Positions 47,455 through 59,769 of a stretch of DNA of 64,000 nucleotides are shown piece after piece. Under the pieces are notes generated by a model that was not told the DNA's origin, searched no databases, and saw only the letters and a list, made by a program, of their open reading frames with translations. Origin of the DNA: Aphelocoma coerulescens (taxonomy: Eukaryota > Chordata > Aves > Passeriformes > Corvidae); the NCBI RefSeq assembly GCF_041296385.1, contig NC_091014.1:67449578-67513577 (forward strand), read 5' to 3'. A program made the position numbers and the translations under genes. Within the stretch, counting starts at the first letter, position 1; each line of letters begins with the position of its first letter.

Positions 47455-49210
47455 GCACATTTATTTGGAACCCCATTGCTTGGGAAGTCTGCTATTACAG
47501 CAATAAAACCACAAAAGCTGCATCTGTAAATGGGATAAAATACATTTGTGTGTGTGTGCCACAATATTAATGTAAACCTAGACAGAGCTAATAAATACAT
47601 TTAAGGGTGAAAAGAGAATTAGTAACTCACACATAGAACATGTTGTATGTGGACTTTGATGTTGTGTTAATAAAAAAAAATAGGATTTATCTTTCTTTAT
47701 TTGAATCTACATAAAGCAAATATTGCTTTCAAAACTTCTGAAAAAGCAAATACTTCAGTCTAATACTTCAGTCTCCCTTTCATTTTGCGTAAAATTATGT
47801 CTGTGTGTATGTCTGCATGAATTTTTAAGTAATAAAATGCACTGGTTTTATTTATGTGCCATCTATGCATTTTCTTTTCTTGTTTTCTTACATTTTGTTC
47901 CCACTGTTTGGAAAGGGAATAGCACAGAATGGCAAGACACTGGGTTCTTGCCATGCTCTGTTTTTCCCTGGAGAAGCAAGATCTGCCCCATCAAGCAGGA
48001 TTGCAGTACCAGAGGCATTTAGAATTGACTTTAGGAAGGGTGTGTACAGGTATGCTTTTATGAACCTGATTTCAATGGGACAAGTTCATGTGCAGGATTA
48101 TATTGGATTCAAAGCAGGACTTGAATATCCTCATATTTCAGTCTTTCAAAACCCCCACAAATCATTTCCTACCGCACAGCTCTGATAAAAACAGCTAAAT
48201 ATGGCTGGAATGTAACAGATGAGTTGTTTTTAAAGGCTGCTTGCTATAGGTTAAGCGGGAGAAGAGCAGTTTTTCATTTATTCCTTTGTAGGTCTGCAGC
48301 GAAGAATTCCAGAGAAGGATATAGATGTAGCAACAAGCAGATGAGTGGTTGGGATTTCTTGGTCTAGTGATATTTTGCAAGAATTCTTTAAAAAATGAAG
48401 GCGTTTGTTCCAGATCCTTATCCAAACATTTATTTGTTTCAGCAGTTTCCACAGTAATTGGCCATTGCAAACACCCAGAGTCTTTTAGGGCTGGCATAAT
48501 GGGCCTGCCCTTAATTTTTAAAAATAAATCACAACTTAGATGTCACTTTGCAGTTCCATGTAGCAAACTGATAGCCAGTTGAAGGTTGGTAACAATATGG
48601 TAGTTTATTTTCTTTTTTTTTTTCCTCAAGCAGTGGCAATGAAATTTCTTCTCAAAGTTGACCAAACCCCCAAGACAACATGACAACATCAAGACTGGCC
48701 AGCCCAAACCCATACTTTGGGTTGTCATCATTTCCAGTGTGGAAAATGGCTTTTGGTGAGCTGTACATCACAGAAGTCTTCAAATTACATCCACTCATGC
48801 ACAGATGCCGTATGATGAATATCTTTCCAATGTGAAGTTATTCCCTGCTGTTAATTTCCTGAAGCTGTGTGAGCATGTTCCCCAAAACTGGTAACAGGCA
48901 GCAGCTAGAGCTGACTGGAAGACAAGAATTGCCATTTTTATTAACATCTTAGGGGCTTCAACATTTGTTTTGTCCTGTTGGTTTACCAAAAAAAAAAAAA
49001 AAATACAAACAGAAAGCACACTGGAATAAAAATTGCACTGGAACAAAATCTCTCTGTCTTTGGAGAAATGAGAAATCCCAGCCCTAAAATTTACATATCT
49101 GAGGGACAGACAGCACAGCTGTGACACTGAAGGACACCAAGGTTCTGTTCCCTGCTCTGTCTCCTTTGGCCACCTGGATGATTGCTGTGGCCTCTGGGTT
49201 ACAAAATGGT

Positions 49211-50268
49211 AGAATCACAGACTGTGTTGAGTTGGAAGGGATCCAAAGGGATCATTGAGTCCAGCTCCTGGCCCTGTGCAGACACCCCAGCAATCCCATC
49301 CTCTTCATCCCTGAGAGCATTGTCCAAATGCTCTGGAGCTCTGGCAGCCTTGGGGCTGTGCCCATTCCCTGGGGGAGCCTGTTCAGTGCCCCAGCACCCT
49401 CTGGGGGAAGAACCTTTCCCTGATACCCAGCCTCACCCTCCCTGACACAGCTCCAGCCGTTCCCTTGGGTCCTGTCCCTGGTCACACAGAGCAGAGCTCA
49501 AAGCTGCCCCTCAGCTTCCTTCATGAGGATGTTGAAGAGCACAGTGAGCTCTGGCCTCAGTCTCCTCCAGCTGAACAGACCCAGTGCCCTCAGCTGCTCC
49601 CCACATGGCCTCCTCTCCAGGCCCTTCACCATCTTCACATCCCTTCTTTGGACACTCTCTAACGGCTTTAGATCTTTCTTGTATTGTGGCACCCCAAACC
49701 ACACACAATATTCAAGATGAGACTGCCCCAGCCCAGAGCAGAGCAGGACAATCCCTCCCTGGCCTGGCCGGCCATGCTGGGGCTGGTGCCCCCAGGACAG
49801 GGATGTCCCTCCTGGCTCCAGGGCACTGCTGCCTCATGTCCAACTGGCCACTGACCAGGACCCCCAGGACCCTTCCTGCAGCTGCTCTCCAGCCCCTCAT
49901 TCCCCAGTCTGTCCGTACATCCAGGGGTGCCCATCCCAGGGGCAGAACCCAGCCCTTGTCTTTGTTAAACTTCACACAGTTGGTGACCCCGTCGTTTGTC
50001 CAGGGCTCTCTGCAGGGCCTTTCTGCCTTACAGGGAGTCAGCAGCTCCTCCCAGTCTAGGGTTATCTGCAGACTAACTTAGTATCCCTTCCAGTCCTGCA
50101 TCCAAATCCTTTATGAGGTTGTTGAAGAGCACAGGGCCGAGGATGGAGCCCTGCAGGACCCCACCAGCGACAGGTCCCCAGTCTGATGTCACCGCAGTCA
50201 CTGTCACCCTTTATGCCCAGCCTGTGAGCCAGTTACTCACCCAGCACACAACGTTTTTATCCAGCTAG
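49211..50268 (-). repeat. CR1 LINE 3' region, longest copy (about 1.06 kb)
   Basis: The plus strand opens AGAATCACAGACTGTGTTGA (decayed tail). It then runs through 'tgttgagttggaagggatcc', 'cccagcaatcccatcctctt', 'agctgaacagacccagtgcc', 'ctcctggctccagggcactg' and 'gagccctgcaggaccccacc'. That last block corresponds to the C-terminal part of the CR1 ORF2 reverse transcriptase gene, read on the minus strand. The frame is broken, so no protein is made. The 165-codon plus frame and others here are artefacts of the GC-rich repeat. Confidence 0.93.
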
Positions 50269-52179
50269 GGACTGCACAAAATCAACCTGTCGTCCTCATT
50301 AATAGAGTCTAAATTATTTTTATACTGTCAGAACCAATGACCATCAAAACAAATGCTCTTTGTTGTAGTAACACTTTCCACACCCACTGAAAAACCTCCA
50401 TGACAACAACAAGTAGCAGTTCCTCACACCAGAACCATGGAATCCATGATCCCTGTATTTCTGCATGAAAAATAAGAAAAACTTTATTCAATGCACCAAA
50501 ATAGGCCAAAAAATGCACCAAGTTAGACCAAAAAATTTTAAAAAATCTTTTGCACCTGGATGAACTTCTCAAAAGCAGATAAAGAATGGGAACAACCATT
50601 CCTGGCATTTTTCACTAAATAATAATTCCGTTTGTGAGTGGACAGAGATGTTTTTGCAGGGAAGAAAACCTTTAGAATGTGCATATGGAAAACTGACAAT
50701 TTTTTGTTCTATTAGGTACTGAAGCACACTGACCTGATACAGACATGGGTTTTATAGCTCATTACAATCTTGTCACCCACAGTCTCCTCCAAAATATTGA
50801 ACTACCCTTTTTCATCTCAATTCAAGTGGAATAATATAAGACCTTTTAAAACCTATATTAACTTTATGTTTTATGCTTTGATAAGTTTTCTGAGGGGTTT
50901 TTCAGTAGCTTGTTTCTCTTTTCCAAACTATTTTGTATTGCATTGTATTTCCCTATATAGCACTTGCTTCTGTTTTTCCTCAGTTTAACTTACTCTTACT
51001 GCTAAGTTGTATTCTTCAAGTTTCATTTCAATTTCTGATTGTTAACAAGGAAGGCAGAACATAGTTTTTGAAGCAGATTGTTCTGCATCATCCTCCTGAG
51101 AGGATTTTGCAAAGCTTTCCCACCTCTCTTCATGGCTGCTGTCACATTTAAGATACCAGAATATACCATGCAACCTGTCTTCCATGTAACTCTTGTGTGC
51201 TTAGATGACTCAAGTTGTCCAAAAACTGAAGCTAAATCCATCTGCCATTCTGCTGGTGCTCCAAAGGTGCTGCTCTCAGCTGTCTCTCCTCCTCTCACTG
51301 TGTGGCACATGCTCTGGCTTGAAATACACCCAGCCAACAGCCAATTTTGACCCTCAGAGAGACAAAAGGACACCTGCAAGCCAGACTGGGAATAGCAGGT
51401 CCATGGATTTGAGAGGGGTGAATGAGAAGGGATGCACCAGAAAGGACTGGTGTAATGCAAACTTTTGTTTATTTGGACCTACAGTTCAGAAGCAGAGGGA
51501 AAGTAGTTGAATTCAAAGTCAGTAAACTTAAAAACTGATAAAAGGGAAGGGATATTTCAGCCAAAGTCTAATTAGCTATTTTTAATCTGTATCTCTTATA
51601 CACAGAAAAAAAGAAGAAAGAAAGAAAAGTAAAATCCAGTAACAGAATACTGCATTATTTTCACATTTGAAAATATAACCAAATATATACCTTGGAAGAA
51701 TCTATCTTGAATAAAAATATATTTAGAAGTCTTCTTTATAGCTTTAAAGAAGCTTCTTTATAAAGCTTCTTTAAAGCTTATTAAGCCAGGTGTTAATAGA
51801 ATAATTCCATTTTAAAAATACTAATGAATAAGTATTTAAAAATATGTCTTGCACATTTTATAAATGCTATGAAGGGAAAACCTTAGATCTAATATAGTCT
51901 TTATAGTCACTTGTTTCTGCCCATAAAATTCTCCCAATAATGAACAGTCAGGATGATAATCAGCCAAGGTAAGGAATGCATTGATGCACATATAAGGAGG
52001 AAAACTGTGTGTGAGGAACAGAGGATTAGGCCCCATTCACTTTAAAAATATTTTAAAATATTCAAAATCATGATGTTAAGCAATGGTAAAAAATCCACTG
52101 AAATGTAGGCTGCCACAGACTTTAAGAAGTCACCCAGCCCATTTTTCTACCCTGGGCAGGGTTACATATAAGCAAACTT
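50269..52179. other. Unique sequence, nothing recognised
   Basis: The stretch contains a 14-bp inverted repeat built on AAGCTT (51740-51778) and an AAGAAAG microsatellite near 51607-51630. A 145-codon minus frame (51023-51460) and an overlapping 101-codon plus frame have no recognisable domain. Confidence 0.5.
51740..51778. repeat. Inverted repeat with 14-bp arms
   Basis: AGCTTTAAAGAAGC (51740-51753) is the reverse complement of GCTTCTTTAAAGCT (51765-51778), with an 11-bp spacer. It could fold as a hairpin. It lies in AT-rich DNA with no gene beside it. Confidence 0.85.
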
Positions 52180-52620
52180 CAGTCTTATAACTCACCTGGC
52201 AAATGTTTGTCTAAATTGCTCTTTAAACCTCCAGTGAAAGCCTCCACAAATTCCTGAAGGAAACTAATCCAGCCCTTCAATATCTTGCCATTAAAAATTT
52301 GCTTTTTTCCCCTAATTCCCACCCTCTCTCTGTTGAGGCAATTCAAACACATCGTGTCTTGTCCTGTTCCTGGTGGCTATTATCATGTCTCTGCACATTC
52401 CTCCCTTCCCTAGACTAAACAAACCCAGCTCCTTCGCTCCTGTCTCACAAGTTGTGTTTTCTGGACCTCTAATAATTCTTGGTGTTCATCTCTGGATTTT
52501 TTCCAGTTGGCAAGGGTCATTTCTCCAGCTGTTACCTGCGCTTAGCCGGACACAGGATCCCAGATGGGGCTTTATCCACATGGGAAAGAGGTATTACCTC
52601 CCATACCTTCTATAGCACCC
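52180..52620 (-). repeat. Ancient CR1-like LINE fragment
   Basis: 'ccctagactaaacaaacccag', 'gttttctggacctctaataa' and 'ccggacacaggatcccagat' follow the reverse complement of an old CR1 subfamily, much more diverged than the other copies. The limits are approximate and similarity may extend to about 52700. Confidence 0.6.
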
Positions 52621-53701
52621 CTCATCTTTACAGGATTCCTTTTTTCATCAGGATGGATCTGCTGACTCACAAATTCCCTTTTGGAGATTTACTGCCTACT
52701 CAGTTGTTCCACACCTTGCATTTGTCCCCTCAATTCTTTCACATTAAAAAGAAAACCCAACTTTTTCTAAGGTCAAAAGATGAGAGGCTCCTGTCCGAAA
52801 GAGGAATTGTACATACATTTACAGTGATGGAAAGACAGGAAAAAAAGTCTTTGCATAGGAAACTAAATTTGTTTTCACCACTCCACAGTTACCATTTACA
52901 GTCCCTAATCTTTTGTTATAAGTGATGACAATAAGGTGATCTCTGGCACAAATTACTTCATTCTGGCAACGTTTGTATTTTGATGTAATAAAAAAAAAAT
53001 CAAAGAGTTCTTCCTTATCATTCATAAATAAAAAGAAAAAAGTATGGGATCATTAGGCAAATGAATGAAGGATTTCAGAAAAGAAAGTGATGTGTGGGAT
53101 TTCCAGTGTTGTCTAGAAAATTCAGGAAAATAACAGCATTTTCTTCATATTCTTTTAATGTTTTCAGACTAAAACTTGTAATTCTCTTCAAATAAGGAAA
53201 TGAGAAAAAGTCTGTATTTACAAAGAAATACTTCATTCACAAGTCTTCCTCTTCCCTAGGAGTGTGAATCATTCCATGATCAGCACAACACCTGAAGCCT
53301 GACACCCTGGTGCTCCAGGTTTTGTGGCTGAGCTCTCCTCTGAATACCAAATTCTGGCCAAGACTAGAGCACTTCCACTGCCTTGCTACTCTGGTTTCTG
53401 ATCATATATTTGAGTTTCTGCTCCAACTTTTCCCTCAGGAAAAACTAGTTTGGATCTTCTTCCGTCCCAGACACTAATTTATTGAAATTTGCAGTTTAGT
53501 GCCTCTGAAAACTGAAGTCATCTGCCAGATGTACCTGAAATTGGAAAAGGGTTTTGAGATTATGAAGAGAAAGGACAATAGCAGACATCAAACAGTTTGT
53601 TAACATCAATCTTATCCCCACAGAAAATCAAGCCAAGGAGCTCTGCTCTCCAAGCACTATCACACGTCTTCCTACAAAATCAAACTTTGTTCAGGCTTTG
53701 G

Positions 53702-53730
53702 AATAAATGGGAACAAAAAGAAGGTCTTGC

Positions 53731-53783
<53 letters not shown>
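53702..53783 (+). repeat. AATAAA plus 50-A tract, candidate retrocopy 3' end
   Basis: AATAAA at 53702-53707 precedes an uninterrupted run of 50 A (53734-53783) by 26 bp. This is the expected spacing of a polyadenylated RNA that was reverse-transcribed. No LINE tail is present and no target duplication was found by eye. The parent transcript is not recognised. Confidence 0.45.
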
Positions 53784-53787
<4 letters not shown>

Positions 53788-54879
53788 GTGAGGGTCTGGG
53801 TGTGAGACAAAACCAAGGAAAAGTTTTCCATTGGCCAGAAAGAGTTTGGGTAAAACTTTTATGAACACTGAGAAAAGGGGTAAAAGGAAAACCAAAATTT
53901 CATGCTTAATTGCAGCTGGCATCAGTGAAATCCCCTCCTAATTCACTCTGCAGAAACAGCAAAAACATTATATCATTTATTATATCATGGCTTATATCAG
54001 CAAAGACATCACTATCATTTAGATATCAGTGATGATACTGCAGAAGAATGGATAGAGTAGAATTTGAGCTGGCCAAAGATTGATTTTAGGTCTTAGATTT
54101 TAAATAACTCGAACATTTATGTCATTTTCCCCCTCTTCATTTAGAGCTGCTGAGAACTCTCAGGCATCAAAAGCAAACAGTGGAAAACACTGTGAAAATT
54201 TATGAGAACTCAACCTGGATGTTTTCTGTGTTCATGCATCTGGAAAGTGAAGCAATAACTTGTTTGGCAGTTTTCAGATCCAATGTATTTTATTTTTCAA
54301 AATAAACAAAACCTAGTCCTCACCTCCATCCTTCCAAACCAAGAAACTGGCAGAGTCATAATTAAATGTATTTCCACTTAAACATTTATTCCTGAGGAAA
54401 AGGATTTTTAAAAAGAGAGAGAAGAAATAAATTAGCAGAAGGATCTCTGATCTGTTTTGATCTTGATCACTAAATTGATAATTTTTCCTACCTTCTTGCT
54501 TTTCCAGGGTCCCTTCTGTCTTTCCTGCAGAAATTCCTTGCATTGTTCCAACAGCAGTTCCTAGTTTATTAATTCAGGCTTAGGCATCCAGCTCTTTTAA
54601 AACAGGGTCCCTCAATCATTCTCTGGTCATGCAAGTAACCTTCTTCTCAAATAGTATTTTTTTTTTCCTCTCCAAAGCAAATCCACCAGTATTATATTTC
54701 CCTATCAGAGAACAAATACATGAATTACAAATTCTTCCTCCTTTCCCCCCCCCACCACAACAGCCCATTGATTTCATGCACACTTTCCCAGAAAATCCAA
54801 GCAGCTTCACATTCTCCCTGCCCCCAAATCCATCAAGTTTCCCATTCCCACAGTCTACTCCAGCCCCTCTGAATGGACC

Positions 54880-55210
54880 ATGCCTCTGATTCCCAAGGAC
54901 TCCATAAAGAGCCCAGGAGTGAGGTGTCCTCCCTGGCAGCTCTGCTGTGTCACAGCAGCAGCGTGACAGTGGCAGCAGATGGGCTGCCTTGAAGCCTCTG
55001 TTAGCAGCGTGGTGTCTCACCCAGCCCTCCTGTGGGGCTCCAATTTTTGGCTGCTTGGCAGGCTGGGAAGGGGGAGAATCCGACCTCCCTCGCTCCTGTG
55101 CGTGAGACATGAAACAAAAGCCTTCCCCTGCCTCGCCGATTTCAGGCTGGCTCAAGTCCTTCACATCGTGCAGGCAGCACGGGCTGCCCCATCCTCCTTT
55201 CCTGAAGGTA
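54880..55210 (+). other. GC-rich block ending in a splice-donor-like sequence
   Basis: This stretch is clearly more GC- and CpG-rich than its surroundings and ends CTGAAG|GTAAATGAG, a strong match to a vertebrate splice donor. It could be a non-coding or first exon, or simply a GC-rich island. A 182-codon minus frame (55164-54616; ATG at 55110) overlaps it but has no recognisable domain. No promoter or acceptor is evident. Confidence 0.3.
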
Positions 55211-56627
55211 AATGAGTGATTTATATTCCTAATATTACTACACGGATTTCAGTTCTGGCAGGTTCATGCAAGGCAAGACAATAGGTGATAGGGGATTTGA
55301 CTGAAAAATCAAGGTTATTTCATTTACCCTCATGGCAGAAACAAAATAAAGATCATGATTTGCAATGTTACTTTGGGGACCTCCAAGGAGCTGCCCTTTA
55401 ATACCCTCTCACAGTAATTAATGACTTCTTATTTGATCACCCAAAGATAGCATATGGAAATCCATAATAAAACTAGGATGCTGCATTTTCTTAATAAATA
55501 TATCTTAATTAGATTTTTCAGCCCAGTAACACTAAATACTTACACACAAAAAATTATTTTGCTTGGAGTTGTATCATGAAATAAAAGTAACTGATTTCTC
55601 AGAATGTTGCTCCTGTAGAAATATCAATTTGCTTTCTCTCTGCTTGGGAAACACACTCCAGTTCTGATAAACTGACAGGGCATAAAATAGCTACAAGCTA
55701 ATCCTTGTGGACTGAGAACTCCCAAGATTTCTTGTTGCCCTCCCCCTTGGCAAGAATTAAAGACTTCCTCTTTCACACAGCAAATCTCCCTTTTCCCACA
55801 TGTTTGGTGTCAGAGCTGTGTTTCACTAGGCCTTACAAATCCAAATTCCTTCAGGTCTTTTTTTCCTTCAGTGAATTCCATATGTATAGGCAATGGGAGT
55901 AGCAAGAATATCCATTCTCTTCCTCCTCCTGTCCTTCTCTTTTAAGGCAGTCAGTTCCTTTCCTTGCATGGATACAACTCAAGAGTTTCCTTGTAATAGT
56001 TCCCATCCTTTTCCCTCATGTTCCACCACTCCCACTGTACATTCATAATTCTCCAACTGGAGCCTTTAGGAGACAAATGATGCACAAATCCATGTAGCTG
56101 AGCTCTATATGAATTCAAATCTCTTCTGTAAAATCAATCATGGTGTTTTCAGTGGCTTTGCAAAAGATGCTGTCAAATTAGCCATAGCTGGACTTTTACT
56201 ATGTGAAATGCAAAATAATTATTTCTTCCATCACCCTGCTCTGCTGCCTTTGGTGAGATGAAGTTGGACAGGAGGTGAAATCTTGCACCTCCTCCAGCTC
56301 TCCTAAAGAGACTGTGTCCTTCCAAGGCAGCTTCTGAATGGGAACCAGTGGGGATGTTAAAAGGGGTGTCAAAGGTGGCACCTCAGGGAGGAGATGCTGC
56401 CTCAGCTGATTCCAAGTGCCAGTCCTCATGTTGAACCAGCCTTGTCCTGAGGCTCTTTTCTAGGCTGCAGTTCACCTCTTCAGTAAATACTTTTGGACAG
56501 GACCTACCAGATGTTGAGACTGCACTTCTTTCAGAACGGGTCATCCTGTCTGAGCTGGCAATGGGTTTTGCTGGGAGAAATTGCCTCATGTCCCACCTTC
56601 TGCATTAAGACCCTCAGAGCTGGCAGC

Positions 56628-57165
56628 TTTACAGAATCATTAAATCACAGAATTACTAAGGCTGGAAAGGACCTCCAAGATCATCAAGCCCATCCTGTGA
56701 CCAAATCTCACCTTGTCAACCAGACCGGGGCACTGAGTGACAGGTCTGGTAGTTCCTTGGAGACCTCCAGGGATGGGGATTCACCACCTCCCTGGGCAGC
56801 CCCTTCCAGTGTCTAACAGCCCATTCAGTGAAGAAATTCCTCCTGATGTCCAACCTGAATTTCCCCTGGCATAGTTTGAGGCTGTTCCCTCTCATCCTGT
56901 CCTTTATTCCCTGGGAGCAGAACCTAACTCCCACCTGGCTGCCCCCTCCTGTCAGGGAGTTGTGCAGAGCCAGAAGGTCCCCCCTGAGCCTCCTTTTCTC
57001 CAGGCTGAGCCCCTTTCCCAGCTCCCTCAGCCCCTCCTGCTGCTCCAGACCCTTCCCCAGCTCAGTTCCCTTCTCTGGACACACTCCTGCTCCTTAATGT
57101 CCATCTTGCAGTGACAGGACTAGAACTGGACACAGGATTTGAGGTGTGGCCTCACCAGTGCACCT
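56628..57165 (-). repeat. CR1 LINE 3' fragment
   Basis: The plus strand opens ACAGAATCATTAAATCACAG, then 'ggctggaaaggacctccaag', 'atgtccaacctgaatttccc', 'gttgtgcagagccagaaggt', 'tccttttctccaggctgagc' and 'ggatttgaggtgtggcctca'. It shares long blocks with the copy at 31543-31915, so both belong to one subfamily. Confidence 0.94.
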
Positions 57166-59683
57166 CAAAACTCCAGGTGGCTGCTGTGCCACTCCAGAGC
57201 AGCTCTGTGATGTGCCCTGCTACGTGCAAAACCTGCTCCATGGACCGTGAGTGACCTCACTGTGATGGAAAGGTGCTGGCAGGGAAAATCTTCCATTGCT
57301 CTTTTCAAAGCACTATGGCTGTGCCAGAGCAGGAGCCTTGAAATGGAGCACACAGTTTAATCTGCCTTTGACATGATTTTTTTTTAGCCCAGTTGTTTCT
57401 TATTAGAAAGCACTTTCATTTCTTCTAATCATTCATCAGCCCTTCTGTGTGAGCACAGTATTTAACAGAACACTCTGACCATCAGCTTCGGACATCAGCT
57501 GTTCTTCCATTAAGAAAAAATCCTTCTGTGTTGAAATAGATGGTGAGATGTCTGAATCTGGGGGACACATTTTTAAAAGGTGCATTTGGGGTTACGTAAT
57601 TTTATGTGCCAAAATCTCATGCACCCTGATTTAGCACATTTGTTACGATGTTTATACATTTGTGTGAGGAAACAGACTCAAACACTAACTTACAGACCTC
57701 TACAGTGTGTGTTTCATGCAAGTCTGCTCCCTGGACACTTTTGGCTCAGGCCAGCTATCCTTGGGGTGGTTCAGGGAAGCTCACAGCCCAAAACCTGCAG
57801 TCAGTAGGGATGCAGCCACTCTTTTCCAGAGAGGAAGGAAGTTCAAGCACATTGACAAAGAACCAGATCATGGCACTTAGCCCTTGAGCCAAGGCTGGTG
57901 CACCAGCCTGGGGCTGGGATTTTAGCAGTACAGACCAAATCTCCCTCCTCTGTAATGCGGTTTTGTATTACTCCTGTGAAAAATAACATATTGAGGTAGG
58001 TGACTTTGGTTAAAGGACATTTAAAACACTGCACTTAGTGTGTTCATTGGTTGCATTTTTCCTCTGATCACTTTCAGTTTGTTTTTTTTTTTCTTTTGGC
58101 AGGAGGATTTAGCAGTGCCAGCAATCCACTGCATTTTTGGAGAGTGTGGGGCGAGTTCTGCACTGATTTACTGCACTGCAGAACATGGAATCCATTGGTA
58201 TTGGCCAGGTGACACAAAATCACACGGAGCAGAACTTAGAACCAGTGTATTCTTACTGCCTGTTACCTATTAGTTTGCCTAACGTCCATATAAAGAGCTT
58301 TTTTGATTTAAACCCCTTGTGTCTAACTGGATAAGAATATTTTAGCTTCAGATATTATATAATAACATTTTATATGCGATTTATGAATGTTAGACAATCA
58401 GTGGTGGCATTAAGTAATATTTTTCTGTGGTTTGTTTGGGTTTTTTTTTCCTTTTCTGTTTTTTTGAGAAAGCTCATTGGACAAAATCTTTTGAATACAA
58501 GGCATGATCATGCATTTAGCCTTTTTTGCAGAAAAAAAAATTAAAAAAGAACTTTAGAGAAAGAATACTTGAGTAAAAATTACTTGGGTAGAAGGAAAGT
58601 CCTTTGCAATGACAACTTATAAGTTCTAAACTTTCCTTTTTCTGAAGCTTTTTCACTTGGTCTTACAAAAACATCCTCTGCCCCTGCAAGCTTTGCTTGT
58701 CACTGAAACACCAGAGCTGATAGACACTGCCCACTTTAACTCAAAACTGTCATTGTCAGATCAATGTGATGGCTGAGATGAGAATAATTCAGACTTAAAC
58801 TATCCAGCGCCTAGGATTTAGAATGACTAATGGCTTTGAAATAAAAAAGTCAATCAATTCTACAAACAAGTTGGGCAGTCGCCAGAATTTCAATTTCTGG
58901 TTTTGGCTGGAAACAAATCTGGCACGGTTCAGGTTGATGCAGAATCCAGTTTTATTTTCACTAATTCCAGTCTCAAAAATGAGCCAAGAACCCTACAGAA
59001 ACACAGGCCTTACTCCAATTGTCAGATTAGTAAGGGCTTACATGGACATGGATCAGGCTGCTTTTGCAGGTTGGTGCATAGATTGAGAAGATAATAACCT
59101 AAAGATATCATTCAGGCAAGATTTAAAACTCTGCTTCATTTTACATGTGTAGGCAGTCTCGAAGAGATCAATGGGATTACCCACGTGCATAAAGTTAAAT
59201 GCACACATAAATCTTTGTGAAGCTGTGACCCAAGGGTCCAGCCTTGTATTTATCTTCAATATGGAGTTTAGTTCTAGAGGCAATTTCATTGATGACTTAA
59301 ATATGCTCACGCTCAGTAGTGTCTCGTATTCATGGCTCTGTGTGTCTGATTGATCAGGTCCTTAAAAATGTGTGGAGTGGCAGAAAAGAGAAGGTTTTTT
59401 TCAGTCTGTTCACTTTCAGTATTGTGACTCCAACCAGCTTTAAATCCTTCTCTTGCCTTGCATTTTTACTCTGAAAAGGCAGAAGATGTTCATTAGTACT
59501 TAATTAATGTGATTTTTCAGTCTTCATCAGGACTTCCAATTCCACCACATATGGTTCTTAACTTTAGTTTATAATTAGATTTCTAGTGATAAATTGGTCT
59601 CCCCTTTACCCAAGTTCAGATTAAAACATATTTGATTTTTTTTTTTTATTATGACTGGTTTAGTGTTCCCTTTCCTGTAGGAA
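57166..59683. other. Unique sequence, nothing recognised
   Basis: AT-rich beyond 58260 with several T runs. Frames are below 90 codons. No gene, RNA or repeat family was recognised. Confidence 0.5.
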
Positions 59684-59769
59684 TTTCCTTTCCCTTTCCC
59701 TTTCTCTTTCCCTTTCCCTTTCCCTTTCCCTTTCCCTTTCCCTTTCCCTTTCCCTTTCCCTTTCCCTTG
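59684..59769. repeat. (TTTCCC)n hexamer array, about 86 bp
   Basis: About 14 TTTCCC units with one TTTCTC variant near the left end. The plus strand is pure pyrimidine. The frames over it (GKGKGK and RERERE types on minus) are artefacts. Confidence 0.97.

Larger units (their letters stand above)
45761..49210. other. Unique AT-rich sequence with two small tandem repeats
   Basis: The stretch includes a 13-bp AT minisatellite (46558-46648) and a two-copy 37-bp tandem repeat (47381-47454). A-runs occur near 47671 and 48988. Frames reach 110 codons and none looks coding. Confidence 0.5.
52621..56627. other. Unique sequence with a GC-rich block and a 50-A tract
   Basis: The stretch holds AATAAA plus a 50-A run (53702-53783) and a GC-richer, CpG-containing section (54880-55210). 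The rest is AT-rich with no recognised gene. Confidence 0.5.

Noticed and set aside
49584..50081. 165-codon plus-strand frame
   Set aside because: It is on the antisense side of a GC-rich CR1 copy.
53597..53922. Frames with long K or F runs
   Set aside because: Translations of the 50-A tract.
54616..55164. 182-codon minus-strand frame as a gene
   Set aside because: No recognisable domain, no ATG until 55110, and it overlaps a GC-rich block where long chance frames are expected. Kept only as part of a finding.
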